Positions 41,235 to 49,326 of a stretch of 64,000 nt of DNA are shown one piece after another. Position 1 is the stretch's first letter. Each line of letters starts with the position of its first letter. Under the pieces are notes generated by a model. That model did not search any database. It saw nothing but the letters and a program-made list of their open reading frames with translations, and had not been told where the DNA came from. Position numbers and translations under genes: made by a program. Source of the DNA: JBGAQP01 sp044220635 (GTDB lineage Bacteria > Pseudomonadota > Gammaproteobacteria > Burkholderiales > Usitatibacteraceae); NCBI GenBank assembly GCA_044220635.1, contig JBGAQP010000021.1, positions 10,217-74,216 on the forward strand, read 5' to 3'.

Positions 41235-42686
41235 TCACGGCGATCCGGCGGGGACCGCCGCCGATTGCGGGGCGAAGCGCACGCAGTTGCGCCCGTCGGC
41301 CTTCGCGCGGTAGAGCGCGGCGTCGGCGAGCGAGAAGAGCCGGTCGGCGTCCCCCGGCGCACCCGCGGGCAGGACCGCGACGCCGAGGCTCGCGGTGACC
41401 TTCGCGGGCAGCGTGGCGATCTCCGCGATGCTGCGGCGGATGCGCTCGGCGACCAGCGGGGCGCTTTCGGCATCCGTGTCGGGCAGGAGGACCACGAACT
41501 CCTCGCCGCCGATCCGGAAGGCCTGGTCGTTGAGCCGCAGCTCGCTGCGGATCGTGTCGGCGATCTCGTGGATCGCCTCGTCGCCCACCTCGTGCCCGAA
41601 GCGGTCGTTCACCGCCTTGAAGTGGTCGATGTCGATCTCGACCAGGGTGAGCGCGGTCGACTGGCGCGAGGCGCGGGCGAGCTCGACCTCGAGCGTCGCG
41701 GTGTAGGCCCTGCGATTGCCCAGCCCGCTCAGGTCGTCGATCGTCGCCTGGCGCTTGAGCTGGCCCTCGGCTTCCTCGAGCCGCTTGTATTGCCAGCGCA
41801 GGCGCCGGTAGAGGAAGGTGACGATCACCGCGGCGAACATGAACGCGATGGCCGCCGCGATGGCGGCGATGCGCAGCACCTCGTCGCGCGTGTAGCCCGG
41901 CCCCGGGATCTCGATCCAGCGCTCGCGGATTGCGCGCATCTCAGCGGGGGTGATGCCCGCGAGCGCCTTGTCGAGGATCGCGTGCAGGACCGGCTCGTTC
42001 CTGTGCACGCCGATCGCGAAGCGCTGCAGCTCCGGGAGCGTCGCCTGCATGCGCAGGTTCGAGACGCCGCGCTCGCGCACGGCGTGGGAGGCGCCCCCGA
42101 GGGAGGCCACCAGCGCGTCGACCTCGCCCAGCGAGACCATCATCGCGCCCTCGGTCACGCGGCCGACGGGCACGCGAACGATCGCGGGATGCTCGCGCGC
42201 GATCCGCTCGTCGATGAAGGTGTCGCGCGGCAGGGCGACCCGCAGCCCCGCCAGGTCGGCGAGCGTTTCCACGTACGGCGCGCGCACGCGCGTGAAGATC
42301 CCGAAGCGCAGCTCCATCACCGGTTCGGTGAAGATGAAGTCGTCGGCGCGTCCCGGGGTCTCGGCGAGGGTGGCGACCACGGGGATCTCGCCGCGGCGCG
42401 CCCTCGCGAAGACTTCGGGCCACGCGAGTCCCGGACGGTGCGCGAAACGGATGCCGGTCCTCGCGCCCAGCAGGGCCATGAGGTCCGCGTCCATGCCGCG
42501 GTGGACCCCGAGCTCCTCGAAGGAGTAGGGGACCGCGTTCGGGTTGGAGCCGTAGGCGACGACCGGGTGCTCGGCGATCCAGCGCTTCTCGAGCGGCGTG
42601 AACTCGGGGGGAGCCGCGCCGCGCGCGCCCGCCGCCGCCGCGATCAGCAGGAACGCAACCAACCCTTTCGGCCCGAGGGCGCCCAT
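41235..42686 (-). CDS. Diguanylate cyclase with periplasmic solute-binding sensor domain
   Basis: 483 residues. Signal peptide/first helix (about 5-23), a bacterial extracellular solute-binding family 3 domain (about 35-250, with VVAYGSNPNAVPYSFEELGV and GLRVALPRDTFIDE), one transmembrane helix (about 272-292), a short coiled coil, and a GGDEF domain with active-site RIGGEEFVVLLPD. An RxxD inhibitory site (RLND) lies exactly five residues before GGEEF, so feedback inhibition by c-di-GMP is expected. It makes c-di-GMP in response to a periplasmic small ligand, perhaps an amino acid. Same operon as the DUF3530-like hydrolase. Confidence 0.92.
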   Translation of the reverse strand: MGALGPKGLVAFLLIAAAAGARGAAPPEFTPLEKRWIAEHPVVAYGSNPNAVPYSFEELGVHRGMDADLMALLGARTGIRFAHRPGLAWPEVFARARRGEIPVVATLAETPGRADDFIFTEPVMELRFGIFTRVRAPYVETLADLAGLRVALPRDTFIDERIAREHPAIVRVPVGRVTEGAMMVSLGEVDALVASLGGASHAVRERGVSNLRMQATLPELQRFAIGVHRNEPVLHAILDKALAGITPAEMRAIRERWIEIPGPGYTRDEVLRIAAIAAAIAFMFAAVIVTFLYRRLRWQYKRLEEAEGQLKRQATIDDLSGLGNRRAYTATLEVELARASRQSTALTLVEIDIDHFKAVNDRFGHEVGDEAIHEIADTIRSELRLNDQAFRIGGEEFVVLLPDTDAESAPLVAERIRRSIAEIATLPAKVTASLGVAVLPAGAPGDADRLFSLADAALYRAKADGRNCVRFAPQSAAVPAGSP

Positions 42687-42834
42687 GGGCCCATTGTCGG
42701 CGCCCCGGGGCGGCGCATCTTGCCCTCGGTCAAGGCCCGGCCCCGGAGCATCGCGCCGGGAATTCGGTTAACCTCTGCGCGGGGAAACCGCCCGCCGACA
42801 AGGGCGGCCCCGCATCCGACCCGGGGGAGGTTCC

Positions 42835-44037
42835 ATGGAAGCGTTGAAGACCAGCGCCGACGTCCTGTTCGTCCTGCTCGGCGCGATCATGGTGCTCGCG
42901 ATGCACGCGGGCTTCGCGTTCCTCGAGCTCGGCACCGTGCGGCGCAAGAGCCAGGTGAACGCGCTGATGAAGATCCTCGTGGATTTCTCCGTGTCCACGA
43001 TCGCCTACTTCTTCGTCGGCTACACGGTGGCCTACGGGGCGAACTTCCTCGCCGGCGCCGAGACGCTCGCCCAGAAGGGCGGCTACGAGCTCGTGAAGTT
43101 CTTCTTCCTGCTCACCTTCGCGGCGGCGGTGCCGGCGATCGTCTCGGGCGGGATCGCGGAGCGCGCGCGCTTCAACCCGCAGGTCGCGGCGACCTTCGCG
43201 ATCGTGGGCCTGCTCTACCCGTTCTTCGAGGGCATCGCCTGGAACCAGGCCTACGGGATCCAGGCCGCGCTCAAGCAGGCCTTCGGCGCGGAGTTCCACG
43301 ACTTCGCCGGCTCCGTGGTCGTGCACACGATGGGCGGGTGGGTGGCGCTCGCGGCGGTGATCCTGCTCGGGCCGCGCGCCGGTCGCTACACGAAGGACGG
43401 GCGGCTGAACGCCTACCCCCCGTCGAACATCCCGTTCCTCGCTCTCGGCGCCTGGGTGCTCTCCGTGGGCTGGTTCGGCTTCAACGTGATGAGCGCCCAG
43501 ACGATCGACAAGCTCACGGGGCTGGTCGCGGCCAACTCGCTCATGGCGATGGCGGGGGGCACGATCGCCGGGCTCGTCGCCGGGCGCAACGACCCGGGCT
43601 TCGTCCACAACGGCCCCCTCGCGGGACTGGTGGCGATCTGCGCGGGCTCCGACGTGATGCACCCGGTGGGCGCGCTCGTGACCGGCGGCGTGGCCGGGGC
43701 GCTCTTCGTCTGGATGTTCAACGCCACGCAGTTGAGGCTGCGCGTCGACGACGTGCTCGGCGTGTGGCCGCTGCACGGCCTGTGCGGCGCCTGGGGCGGG
43801 ATCGCCTGCGGGATCTTCGGCTCGAAGGCCCTCGGCGGCATGGGGGGCGTGAGCCTCATGAGCCAGGTCGCGGGTACGCTTCTCGGCGTGGTGGTCGCGC
43901 TCGCGGGAGGCTTCGCGATCTACGGGCTGCTGCGCGCGACGGTGGGCATCCGCCTCGACGCGGAGCAGGAATTCGACGGCGCCGACCTCTCCATCCACAG
44001 GATCTCCGCCACGCCCGAGCGCGAAGAGCGCGCCTGA
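42835..44037 (+). CDS. amtB: Ammonium transporter
   Basis: 400 residues, eleven predicted membrane helices, no signal peptide. Conserved blocks include FAFLELGTVRRKSQVN, EGIAWNQ, and the pore-histidine pair: His164 in DFAGSVVVHTMGGWVALAA and His314 in VLGVWPLHGLCGAWGGI. The C-terminus is short. No GlnK/PII gene is adjacent, which is unusual because amtB is often paired with glnK. A GGGGGAGG ribosome binding site precedes the ATG. I saw no clear sigma-54 promoter in the 148-bp gap upstream. Confidence 0.95.
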   Translation: MEALKTSADVLFVLLGAIMVLAMHAGFAFLELGTVRRKSQVNALMKILVDFSVSTIAYFFVGYTVAYGANFLAGAETLAQKGGYELVKFFFLLTFAAAVPAIVSGGIAERARFNPQVAATFAIVGLLYPFFEGIAWNQAYGIQAALKQAFGAEFHDFAGSVVVHTMGGWVALAAVILLGPRAGRYTKDGRLNAYPPSNIPFLALGAWVLSVGWFGFNVMSAQTIDKLTGLVAANSLMAMAGGTIAGLVAGRNDPGFVHNGPLAGLVAICAGSDVMHPVGALVTGGVAGALFVWMFNATQLRLRVDDVLGVWPLHGLCGAWGGIACGIFGSKALGGMGGVSLMSQVAGTLLGVVVALAGGFAIYGLLRATVGIRLDAEQEFDGADLSIHRISATPEREERA

Positions 44038-44043
44038 GCGCGA

Positions 44044-44736
44044 CTAGCGCAGGAAGGCCGCCGTCTGGTAGCGCAGACCGAGGGAGACGAAGCGCTCCTC
44101 GCGCGCGCCGCCCGAGCGGGCGACGAAGGTGAGGTCGAAGTCGAGGCGGTCCTTGATCGCGGCGAAGCGGCCGCCGGCCCGCAACCAGGGCTCGCGCGCG
44201 TTCTCGCCGTAGGATTCGGCGACGAGCGCGAGGCGCTCGCCGACGGGGACTTCGACCGCGATGCCCCAGAGCGTGAGGTTGCGGCGCTCGGCGCGATCGC
44301 GGGACCAGCCGAGATTGAGGTGCACGAGGTTCCCGCTCTCGCCGAGCCTGAAGCTCAGGGGGACGATCGCGTAGGGGTCGCCCCAGCCATTCGCGGTCTC
44401 GCGCTGCGCCCGGCGCAACGCCCCGGCGACCAGGCCCACGCCCCAGGGATGCTCGTCGACGGAGACGAATGCGAATTTCCCCTGGAAGAGCGCCTCGGTC
44501 ATCGCCGAGCGCCCCGCCTCGCGCGTGCGCTGGGCGCCCAGCTGCCACTCGACGCCCAGGCCGAAGTTGCACGCGGGGACCGCGTTCACCTGCGTGGCCA
44601 CGCGGCTGCGGTCGATCCAGGCCTCGAGCTGGCAGGCGCCCGCCTCGAGCACCGCGGCGTCCTCCGTCGTGAGCGGGCGCCCGGCGGTCGCGGACGTCGC
44701 GGCGGCGAGCAGCGCCGCGCCGAGGAGCGACCTCAC
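44044..44736 (-). CDS. Secreted, probably beta-barrel outer-membrane protein, unknown
   Basis: 230 residues: signal peptide (MRSLLGAALLAAATSATA), then two cysteines (EAGACQLEAW and VPACNFGLG) and alternating amphipathic strands (FVSVDEHPWGVGLVAGALRR, LVHLNLGWSRDR, LTLWGIAVEVPVGE, DFDLTFVARS, FVSLGLRYQTAAFL). This fits a small barrel of the MetA-pathway/transporter-like type. It starts 4 bases after the J-like/protease gene and is the last gene of that three-gene unit, so it may be a substrate or partner of the proteases. Confidence 0.65.
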   Translation of the reverse strand: MRSLLGAALLAAATSATAGRPLTTEDAAVLEAGACQLEAWIDRSRVATQVNAVPACNFGLGVEWQLGAQRTREAGRSAMTEALFQGKFAFVSVDEHPWGVGLVAGALRRAQRETANGWGDPYAIVPLSFRLGESGNLVHLNLGWSRDRAERRNLTLWGIAVEVPVGERLALVAESYGENAREPWLRAGGRFAAIKDRLDFDLTFVARSGGAREERFVSLGLRYQTAAFLR

Positions 44737-44740
44737 GGGT

Positions 44741-46138
44741 TTACCGCCGCTCGCACACGAGGCGCTGGCCCTCGACGCCGATGTGCAGCACCATGCGCCG
44801 GGCGTTGAGCTCCTCGATCTGGAAGGCGAAGGTGCGGTTGTCGCCGAAATTGAATAGCACGCGCTTGCCCGACACGCGGAAGAAGCCCGCGAGGCTCGTG
44901 CCGTCGGAGGTGTCGAGGCGCACGCGGCCGTCGTCGAGGAAGCGGTACTCGCCGTTGCGCCCCGAGAGCGAGCCGAAGCACCACCACTTGCCCACCACCA
45001 GCGCCTCGGGCGAATCGTCCTCCGGCTCCTGCGGCGGGCGCGAGTCGCGCGCCACGGGATCGGAGACGGACTGCGAGGCCGTGCGCGAGCGCATCATCGG
45101 GATCCAGTCCGCGGGCACGGCGAAGTTCAGGTTCTGCCCGAAGCGGTGCTGGAAGGTCATCACGCCCACGAGCTTGCCGTCGGCGTCGAAGAGCCCGCCG
45201 CCCGAGGAGCCCGGCGAGATCGGGGCCGTCGTCTGGATCACGGTGCCGCTGGGGACCTCGCGCAGCGCCGAGACGATGCCCTCGCTGATCGTGAGCTCGA
45301 GACCCTGGGGCGCGCCGATCGCGTACACCCGCTGCCCGGTGCGCAGCGCCGAGACGCGCCCGAGCTCGACCGCGGGCGCGGCGAGGCCCTCGACCGAGAG
45401 GCTGCAAAGGTCGAACTCCTCGTCGGCGACCTGCAGCTTCGCGGGCAGCACTGCCTTGCCGAGCTTCACCGTCAGGCGAATGCCCGCCTTCGCGACGTGA
45501 CAGTTCGTGATCACCTTGCCGGCCTCGATCACCACGGCGCTGCCCTGGCCCACGGTGCGGCCCGAGCCGTCGGCGACCTGCACGCGGGCCACGCTCCCGG
45601 AGACCTGCGCGAAGACGTCTTCCGCGGAGCGCCGCGCGGCGGGCGAGGCGGCGACGGACGCCTCGGCGGAGGAGGGCGCCGCTTGCGGCGCGGAGGGCTC
45701 GTGCTCGGCGGCGGGCGGCTCCTCGGCGGGCGGCTGGAGCACCTTCTGCTGCACGACGCGGGCGGGCGGCGGCTTCACGGGCTTCGCGGGGCGCGATTTC
45801 CACCACCAGAAGGCGGCGATCGCCACGAGGATCGCGGCGGCCCATGTCGCCCAGCCGGCGCCGGCGAGGCGGGCGAGCAGGCCTTCGGGCTCGGGCCCTT
45901 CCGCGGCGGCGGGCTTCGCGACGCGGCGCGCGGCCGGCCGAGGAAGCGACTCGTCGTACTGTGAGCGGCGCTCGGGATTGGCGAGCGTCTGGTAGGCCTC
46001 GCGCAGCGCCGCGATCGCCTCGGGGGAGCCCCCGGGCTTTTCCTTGAGCGCCGCGAGCTTGTCGCGGAACGCGGCCTCGATGTCCGAGAGGCTCGCCTCG
46101 GCGCCGATGCCGAGCAGGTCGTAGTGCGAACGGGCCAT
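44741..46138 (-). CDS. J-like domain / membrane helix / trypsin-like protease fusion (copy 2)
   Basis: 465 residues. Residues 4-65 resemble a J-domain (SHYDLLGIGAEASLSDIEAA, then REAYQTLANPERRSQYDESL), but the HPD tripeptide needed to stimulate DnaK is absent. A transmembrane helix (about 96-113), a Pro/Ala linker (115-170) and a trypsin-like protease domain (173-345) follow. The protease has a complete triad: His214 in VITNCHVAK, Asp243 in EEFDLCSL and Ser312 in SPGSSGGGLFD. A separate C-terminal domain (about 375-465) has beta character. The J-like part faces the cytosol and the protease the periplasm. Paralogous to the gene just upstream (5-base gap). Confidence 0.82.
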   Translation of the reverse strand: MARSHYDLLGIGAEASLSDIEAAFRDKLAALKEKPGGSPEAIAALREAYQTLANPERRSQYDESLPRPAARRVAKPAAAEGPEPEGLLARLAGAGWATWAAAILVAIAAFWWWKSRPAKPVKPPPARVVQQKVLQPPAEEPPAAEHEPSAPQAAPSSAEASVAASPAARRSAEDVFAQVSGSVARVQVADGSGRTVGQGSAVVIEAGKVITNCHVAKAGIRLTVKLGKAVLPAKLQVADEEFDLCSLSVEGLAAPAVELGRVSALRTGQRVYAIGAPQGLELTISEGIVSALREVPSGTVIQTTAPISPGSSGGGLFDADGKLVGVMTFQHRFGQNLNFAVPADWIPMMRSRTASQSVSDPVARDSRPPQEPEDDSPEALVVGKWWCFGSLSGRNGEYRFLDDGRVRLDTSDGTSLAGFFRVSGKRVLFNFGDNRTFAFQIEELNARRMVLHIGVEGQRLVCERR

Positions 46139-46143
46139 GCGGC

Positions 46144-47175
46144 TTACTGGGCCGCGGCTTCGGGCCGCGCGCGCGCCCGCACCTGCGCCAGCCAGGAAGC
46201 GGGAAGCGCGACGTGCGCGCCCGCGCCGTGGCGGTGCGGCACGGTGGCGATGCCGACGAGGCGGCCGTAGGCGTCGAAGAGCCCCGCGCCGCTCGCGCCC
46301 GGCGGGACCGGCATCGTGATCTCGAGCACCCGGCCCGTGGGCGAGGCGCGCAGCTGCTTCACCCGGCCCTCGGCGACGCCCGTCGCCGCGCCCGCGAGGC
46401 TGCCGACGAGGTACACGGCGTCGTCCGCCTTCGCCTCCTCGGCGGCGAGCGCGAGGGGACGCGTCTCGAGCCCGGCGACGCCGAGCCTGCACAGGTCGAG
46501 GGTCTCGTCGGCGACGACCAGGCTCGCCGGAAAGGAGTCCGCGCCCGACTGCACGACGAGGCTCCCGCCCACGGGCAGGCCGTGGCAGGGGGTGACCACG
46601 TGGCCCGGTTCCGTCACCAGGCCGTTGCCCGCGGCGAGCGTGCGCCCCGAGATCTCGTGGGAGACGATGCGCACCACGCCGGGTGAAACGGCGGCGAGGA
46701 TTTCCGCCGCGCTCTTCTTCTGCGGCGGGGGCGGGGGCGCAGGCGCGGGCGCGGGCTCGGGCGCGGCCTTCGCGCGCGGCTCCGGCGCGGGTTCGGGCCG
46801 CAGGGCGAAGAAGATCGCGATCGCGAGGATCGCCGCCCCCGCGGCGACCCAGATCCACCACGGCCGGCGCGGCTTCTCGACGGGCTCGGGCTCGAGCACG
46901 AGGTCGGGCGACTGGGCCTGCGCCGCGGCCTTCTCCTCGCGGGTGAGCAGCGAGGCGTCGTAGGCCGCGCGCTCCTCGGGCATGCACAGGATGTGATAGG
47001 CGTCGTGGACGAAGCCGAGCTCGTTGGGATCGGGGTTCGGCGCGCGGCCGAGCTCCTGCACGCGTCGCTTGTAGGCGACCCCGATGTCGATCGCGTTGGC
47101 GTCGCGCTCGACGCCGAGGATCTCGTAGAGCGTGCGCTTGCGCGGCGCGTTCTTCGGGGGCGGGGGAGCCGTCAT
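46144..47175 (-). CDS. J-like domain / membrane helix / trypsin-like protease fusion (copy 1)
   Basis: 343 residues with the same order as its neighbour: degenerate J-like domain (about 14-75, TLYEILGVERDANAIDIGVA to MPEERAAYDASLL, no HPD), a transmembrane helix (about 107-124), a Pro/Ala/Glu linker and a protease domain. The triad is His198 (VTPCHGL), Asp227 (ETLDLCRL) and Ser295 in PPGASGAGLF, where Ala replaces the usual first Ser of GxSGG. It lacks the C-terminal domain of copy 2. First gene of the three-gene unit. It is probably a membrane-linked quality-control or signalling protease; function unknown. Confidence 0.8.
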   Translation of the reverse strand: MTAPPPPKNAPRKRTLYEILGVERDANAIDIGVAYKRRVQELGRAPNPDPNELGFVHDAYHILCMPEERAAYDASLLTREEKAAAQAQSPDLVLEPEPVEKPRRPWWIWVAAGAAILAIAIFFALRPEPAPEPRAKAAPEPAPAPAPPPPPQKKSAAEILAAVSPGVVRIVSHEISGRTLAAGNGLVTEPGHVVTPCHGLPVGGSLVVQSGADSFPASLVVADETLDLCRLGVAGLETRPLALAAEEAKADDAVYLVGSLAGAATGVAEGRVKQLRASPTGRVLEITMPVPPGASGAGLFDAYGRLVGIATVPHRHGAGAHVALPASWLAQVRARARPEAAAQ

Positions 47176-47234
47176 GGCGCCATGATAAACGGGATGGGAA
47201 GCACGGGCCACGAGGCCCGCGCGCTAGCCGCGCC

Positions 47235-48038
47235 TCAGGCGGGCGAGGCGTCCTCGCCGAAGAGCCAGGCGTCCATCGAGAGCGAGCCCAGGTCGAAGCC
47301 GAGGTCGAGGCGCCGCGCGCCCGCGCCGCCCGCGCCGAGCGCGACGAAGAAGGGCACGAAATGCTCCTCGGTGGGATGCGCCCTGCGCGCTTCCGGCGCG
47401 AGGGCGCGGTAGTCGAGGAGCTCCGCGGTCGCGCCCGAGGCGGCGCGCTCGGCGATCCAGCCGTTGAACGCGGCCGCCCAGGGAAAGGGCCGCGCGGAGC
47501 GCCCGTGCCAGTCGAGATCGCGCAGGTTGTGCACCATTCCGCCGGAGCCGAGGACGAGAACGCCCTCGTCGCGCAGGGGCGCGAGAGCGCGCCCGAGCGC
47601 GTGGTGGTGGCGCGCGCCGAGCGCCGACTGCACCGAGAGCTGCACGACCGGGACGTCGGCCTGCGGATACATGCGCATCAGCGGGACCCAGGCGCCGTGG
47701 TCGAGGCCGCGGGCGGGGTCGATCGCGCAGGCGAGGCCCGCCGCGGCGAGCCGCGCCGCCACCCGCGCGGCGAGCGCCGGGTCGCCGGGGGCGGGATAGC
47801 GGATCGCGTAGAGCTCGCGCGGGAACCCGGCGAAGTCGTGGATCGTCGCGGGCGCGGGCGCGGCGCTCGCCACCGCGGCCGCGGTGTCCCAGTGCGCCGA
47901 GACGGCGAGCACCGCGCGCGGCCGCGGCAGGCTCGCGGCGAGGGCCTCCCAGGCGCGGGTCGCGTCGACATCCTCGAGCGCGATCGTCGGCGCCCCGTGC
48001 GAGACGAACACGGCGGGCAGCTTCATCGGGCCCATCAT
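47235..48038 (-). CDS. DODA-type extradiol ring-cleavage dioxygenase (YgiD-like)
   Basis: 267 residues of the class III extradiol dioxygenase/4,5-DOPA dioxygenase family. Metal ligands are recognisable as AVFVSHGAPTIAL (first His), AVSAHWDTA (second His) and LDHGAWVPLMRMYP, and the C-terminal end has HPTEEHFVPFFVALGA. Family members open catechol-type rings using Fe(II) or Zn(II); the physiological substrate is usually unknown. The ATG at 48038 overlaps the stop of the upstream transporter gene (ATGA), so this start is preferred over the ATG at 48026. Confidence 0.9.
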   Translation of the reverse strand: MMGPMKLPAVFVSHGAPTIALEDVDATRAWEALAASLPRPRAVLAVSAHWDTAAAVASAAPAPATIHDFAGFPRELYAIRYPAPGDPALAARVAARLAAAGLACAIDPARGLDHGAWVPLMRMYPQADVPVVQLSVQSALGARHHHALGRALAPLRDEGVLVLGSGGMVHNLRDLDWHGRSARPFPWAAAFNGWIAERAASGATAELLDYRALAPEARRAHPTEEHFVPFFVALGAGGAGARRLDLGFDLGSLSMDAWLFGEDASPA

Positions 48039-49279
48039 GACACCGCCGCCCGCCCGCGGGACTCGGAGACGAACGCGAGGATCGCGAGCGCGACGACGAA
48101 GAAGAGCCCGGTGAGCAGGATCGCGAGGCGGTGGTTGCCGCCGGTGAGCCAGGTGACGCTGCCGTAGGTGAGGGGACCGAGGATCGAGGCGAGGCGCGTG
48201 GCGAAGCCCCAGAGGCCGAAGAATTCGCCGCTGCGCCCCGCCGGGGCGAAGTAGGCGACGAGCGCGCGGCCCGCCGACTGGCTCGAGCCCATGCACAGGC
48301 CCGCGAGGTTGGCCGCGAACCAGAAGAGGGGCGCGGAGGTCGCCATCCAGGCGAAGAGCGTCATCGCGATCCAGCCGGCGATCGTCCAGCCGAGCGCGGC
48401 CACCTTGCCGATGCGGTCCTGCGCGTAGCCGAAGGCGAAGGCGCCGATCGCCGCGGTCACGTTCACCACCAGGATGAGCACGATCGTGTCGCGCGTCGTG
48501 AAGCCGATCACCTGCTCGGCGTAGATCGCCGCGAGCGCGATCACCGTCGCCACGCCCGCCTGGTAGAAGACGCCGCAGGCGAACACGAGCAGCAGGTCGC
48601 GGTAGCCGCGCGCGGCGCGGGCGGTGGCGACGAGCCGCGCGAAGGCCTCCCCCGCCCCGATGCGCCCCGAGGCGACGGCGTGCTCCCTGAGGAGGAGGAA
48701 GGTGGGCGCGGAGGCGAGCGCGAACACCGCCGCCGTGATGAGCATCGTCCCGGGCACCGCGGCGGAGGCGGTCGAGCCGCGCGAGGCGGCGGTCATCACC
48801 CAGGCGAGCGCGAGCCCGAGCGAGAGGATCCCGCCGAAGTAGCCCAGGCTCCATCCCCAGCCCGAGACCTTGCCCAGCGCCGCAGGCCGCGCGAGCTCGG
48901 GCAGGAACGCCGCCGCGAGGTTCTCGCCGATCGAGAAGGCGAAGTTCGAGACGATCACGAACGCGATGGCCCAGGCGACCGCGCCGGGCCCCGAGAGGGC
49001 GAGGGCGGCGGTGCCCGCCACGCAGCCCGCCGTCGAGAAGGCGAGCAGGCGCTTCTTCGCCGCGTGGGCGTCGGCCCAGGCGCCGATCACGGGGCCCGCG
49101 ACCATCACCATCGCGTAGGAGGCGGCGAGCGCCGCGGTCCACGCGAAGGTCGCCCAGGGCGCGCGGTCCGCGACCACCGACACGAAGTAGGCGTTGAAGA
49201 CCGCGGTGAGCACCACCGTGGTGTAGCCCGAGTTGGCGAAGTCGTACATCGCCCAGCCGAGGACCTCGCGCGGGCGCAC
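48035..49279 (-). CDS. MFS transporter, UMF1 family (Atg22-like)
   Basis: 414 residues from the GTG at 49279, with about 12 membrane helices. The first block REVLGWAMYDFANSGYTTVV is the typical start of UMF1/BtlA-like transporters, and DRIGKVAALGWTIAGWIAMT and GLCMGSSQSAGRALVAYFAP are in the C-terminal half. Substrate unknown. No ribosome binding site precedes the GTG. Twelve codons' distance upstream, a GGGAGG sits seven bases before an in-frame ATT at 49312, which could be the true, rare start. The gene lies between an S41 peptidase and the dioxygenase gene, which it overlaps by 4 bases. Confidence 0.87.
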   Translation of the reverse strand: MRPREVLGWAMYDFANSGYTTVVLTAVFNAYFVSVVADRAPWATFAWTAALAASYAMVMVAGPVIGAWADAHAAKKRLLAFSTAGCVAGTAALALSGPGAVAWAIAFVIVSNFAFSIGENLAAAFLPELARPAALGKVSGWGWSLGYFGGILSLGLALAWVMTAASRGSTASAAVPGTMLITAAVFALASAPTFLLLREHAVASGRIGAGEAFARLVATARAARGYRDLLLVFACGVFYQAGVATVIALAAIYAEQVIGFTTRDTIVLILVVNVTAAIGAFAFGYAQDRIGKVAALGWTIAGWIAMTLFAWMATSAPLFWFAANLAGLCMGSSQSAGRALVAYFAPAGRSGEFFGLWGFATRLASILGPLTYGSVTWLTGGNHRLAILLTGLFFVVALAILAFVSESRGRAAVS

Positions 49280-49326
49280 GCCGGGGTTGAGCGCGGATTC
49301 GACGGAAGGAATGGGCGCGCCTCCCG

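Noticed and set aside
37886..41473. A long minus-strand frame opposite the multicopper oxidase
   Set aside because: No domain, start signal or family pattern; the plus strand holds the oxidase with all four copper motifs.
42687..42834. Sigma-54 promoter for amtB
   Set aside because: I looked for TGGC-N8-TTGC and found no adequate match in the gap.
47206..47221. CGGGCC-ACGA-GGCCCG hairpin between the dioxygenase and protease genes
   Set aside because: No T-tract on either strand and such short GC hairpins are common at this composition.
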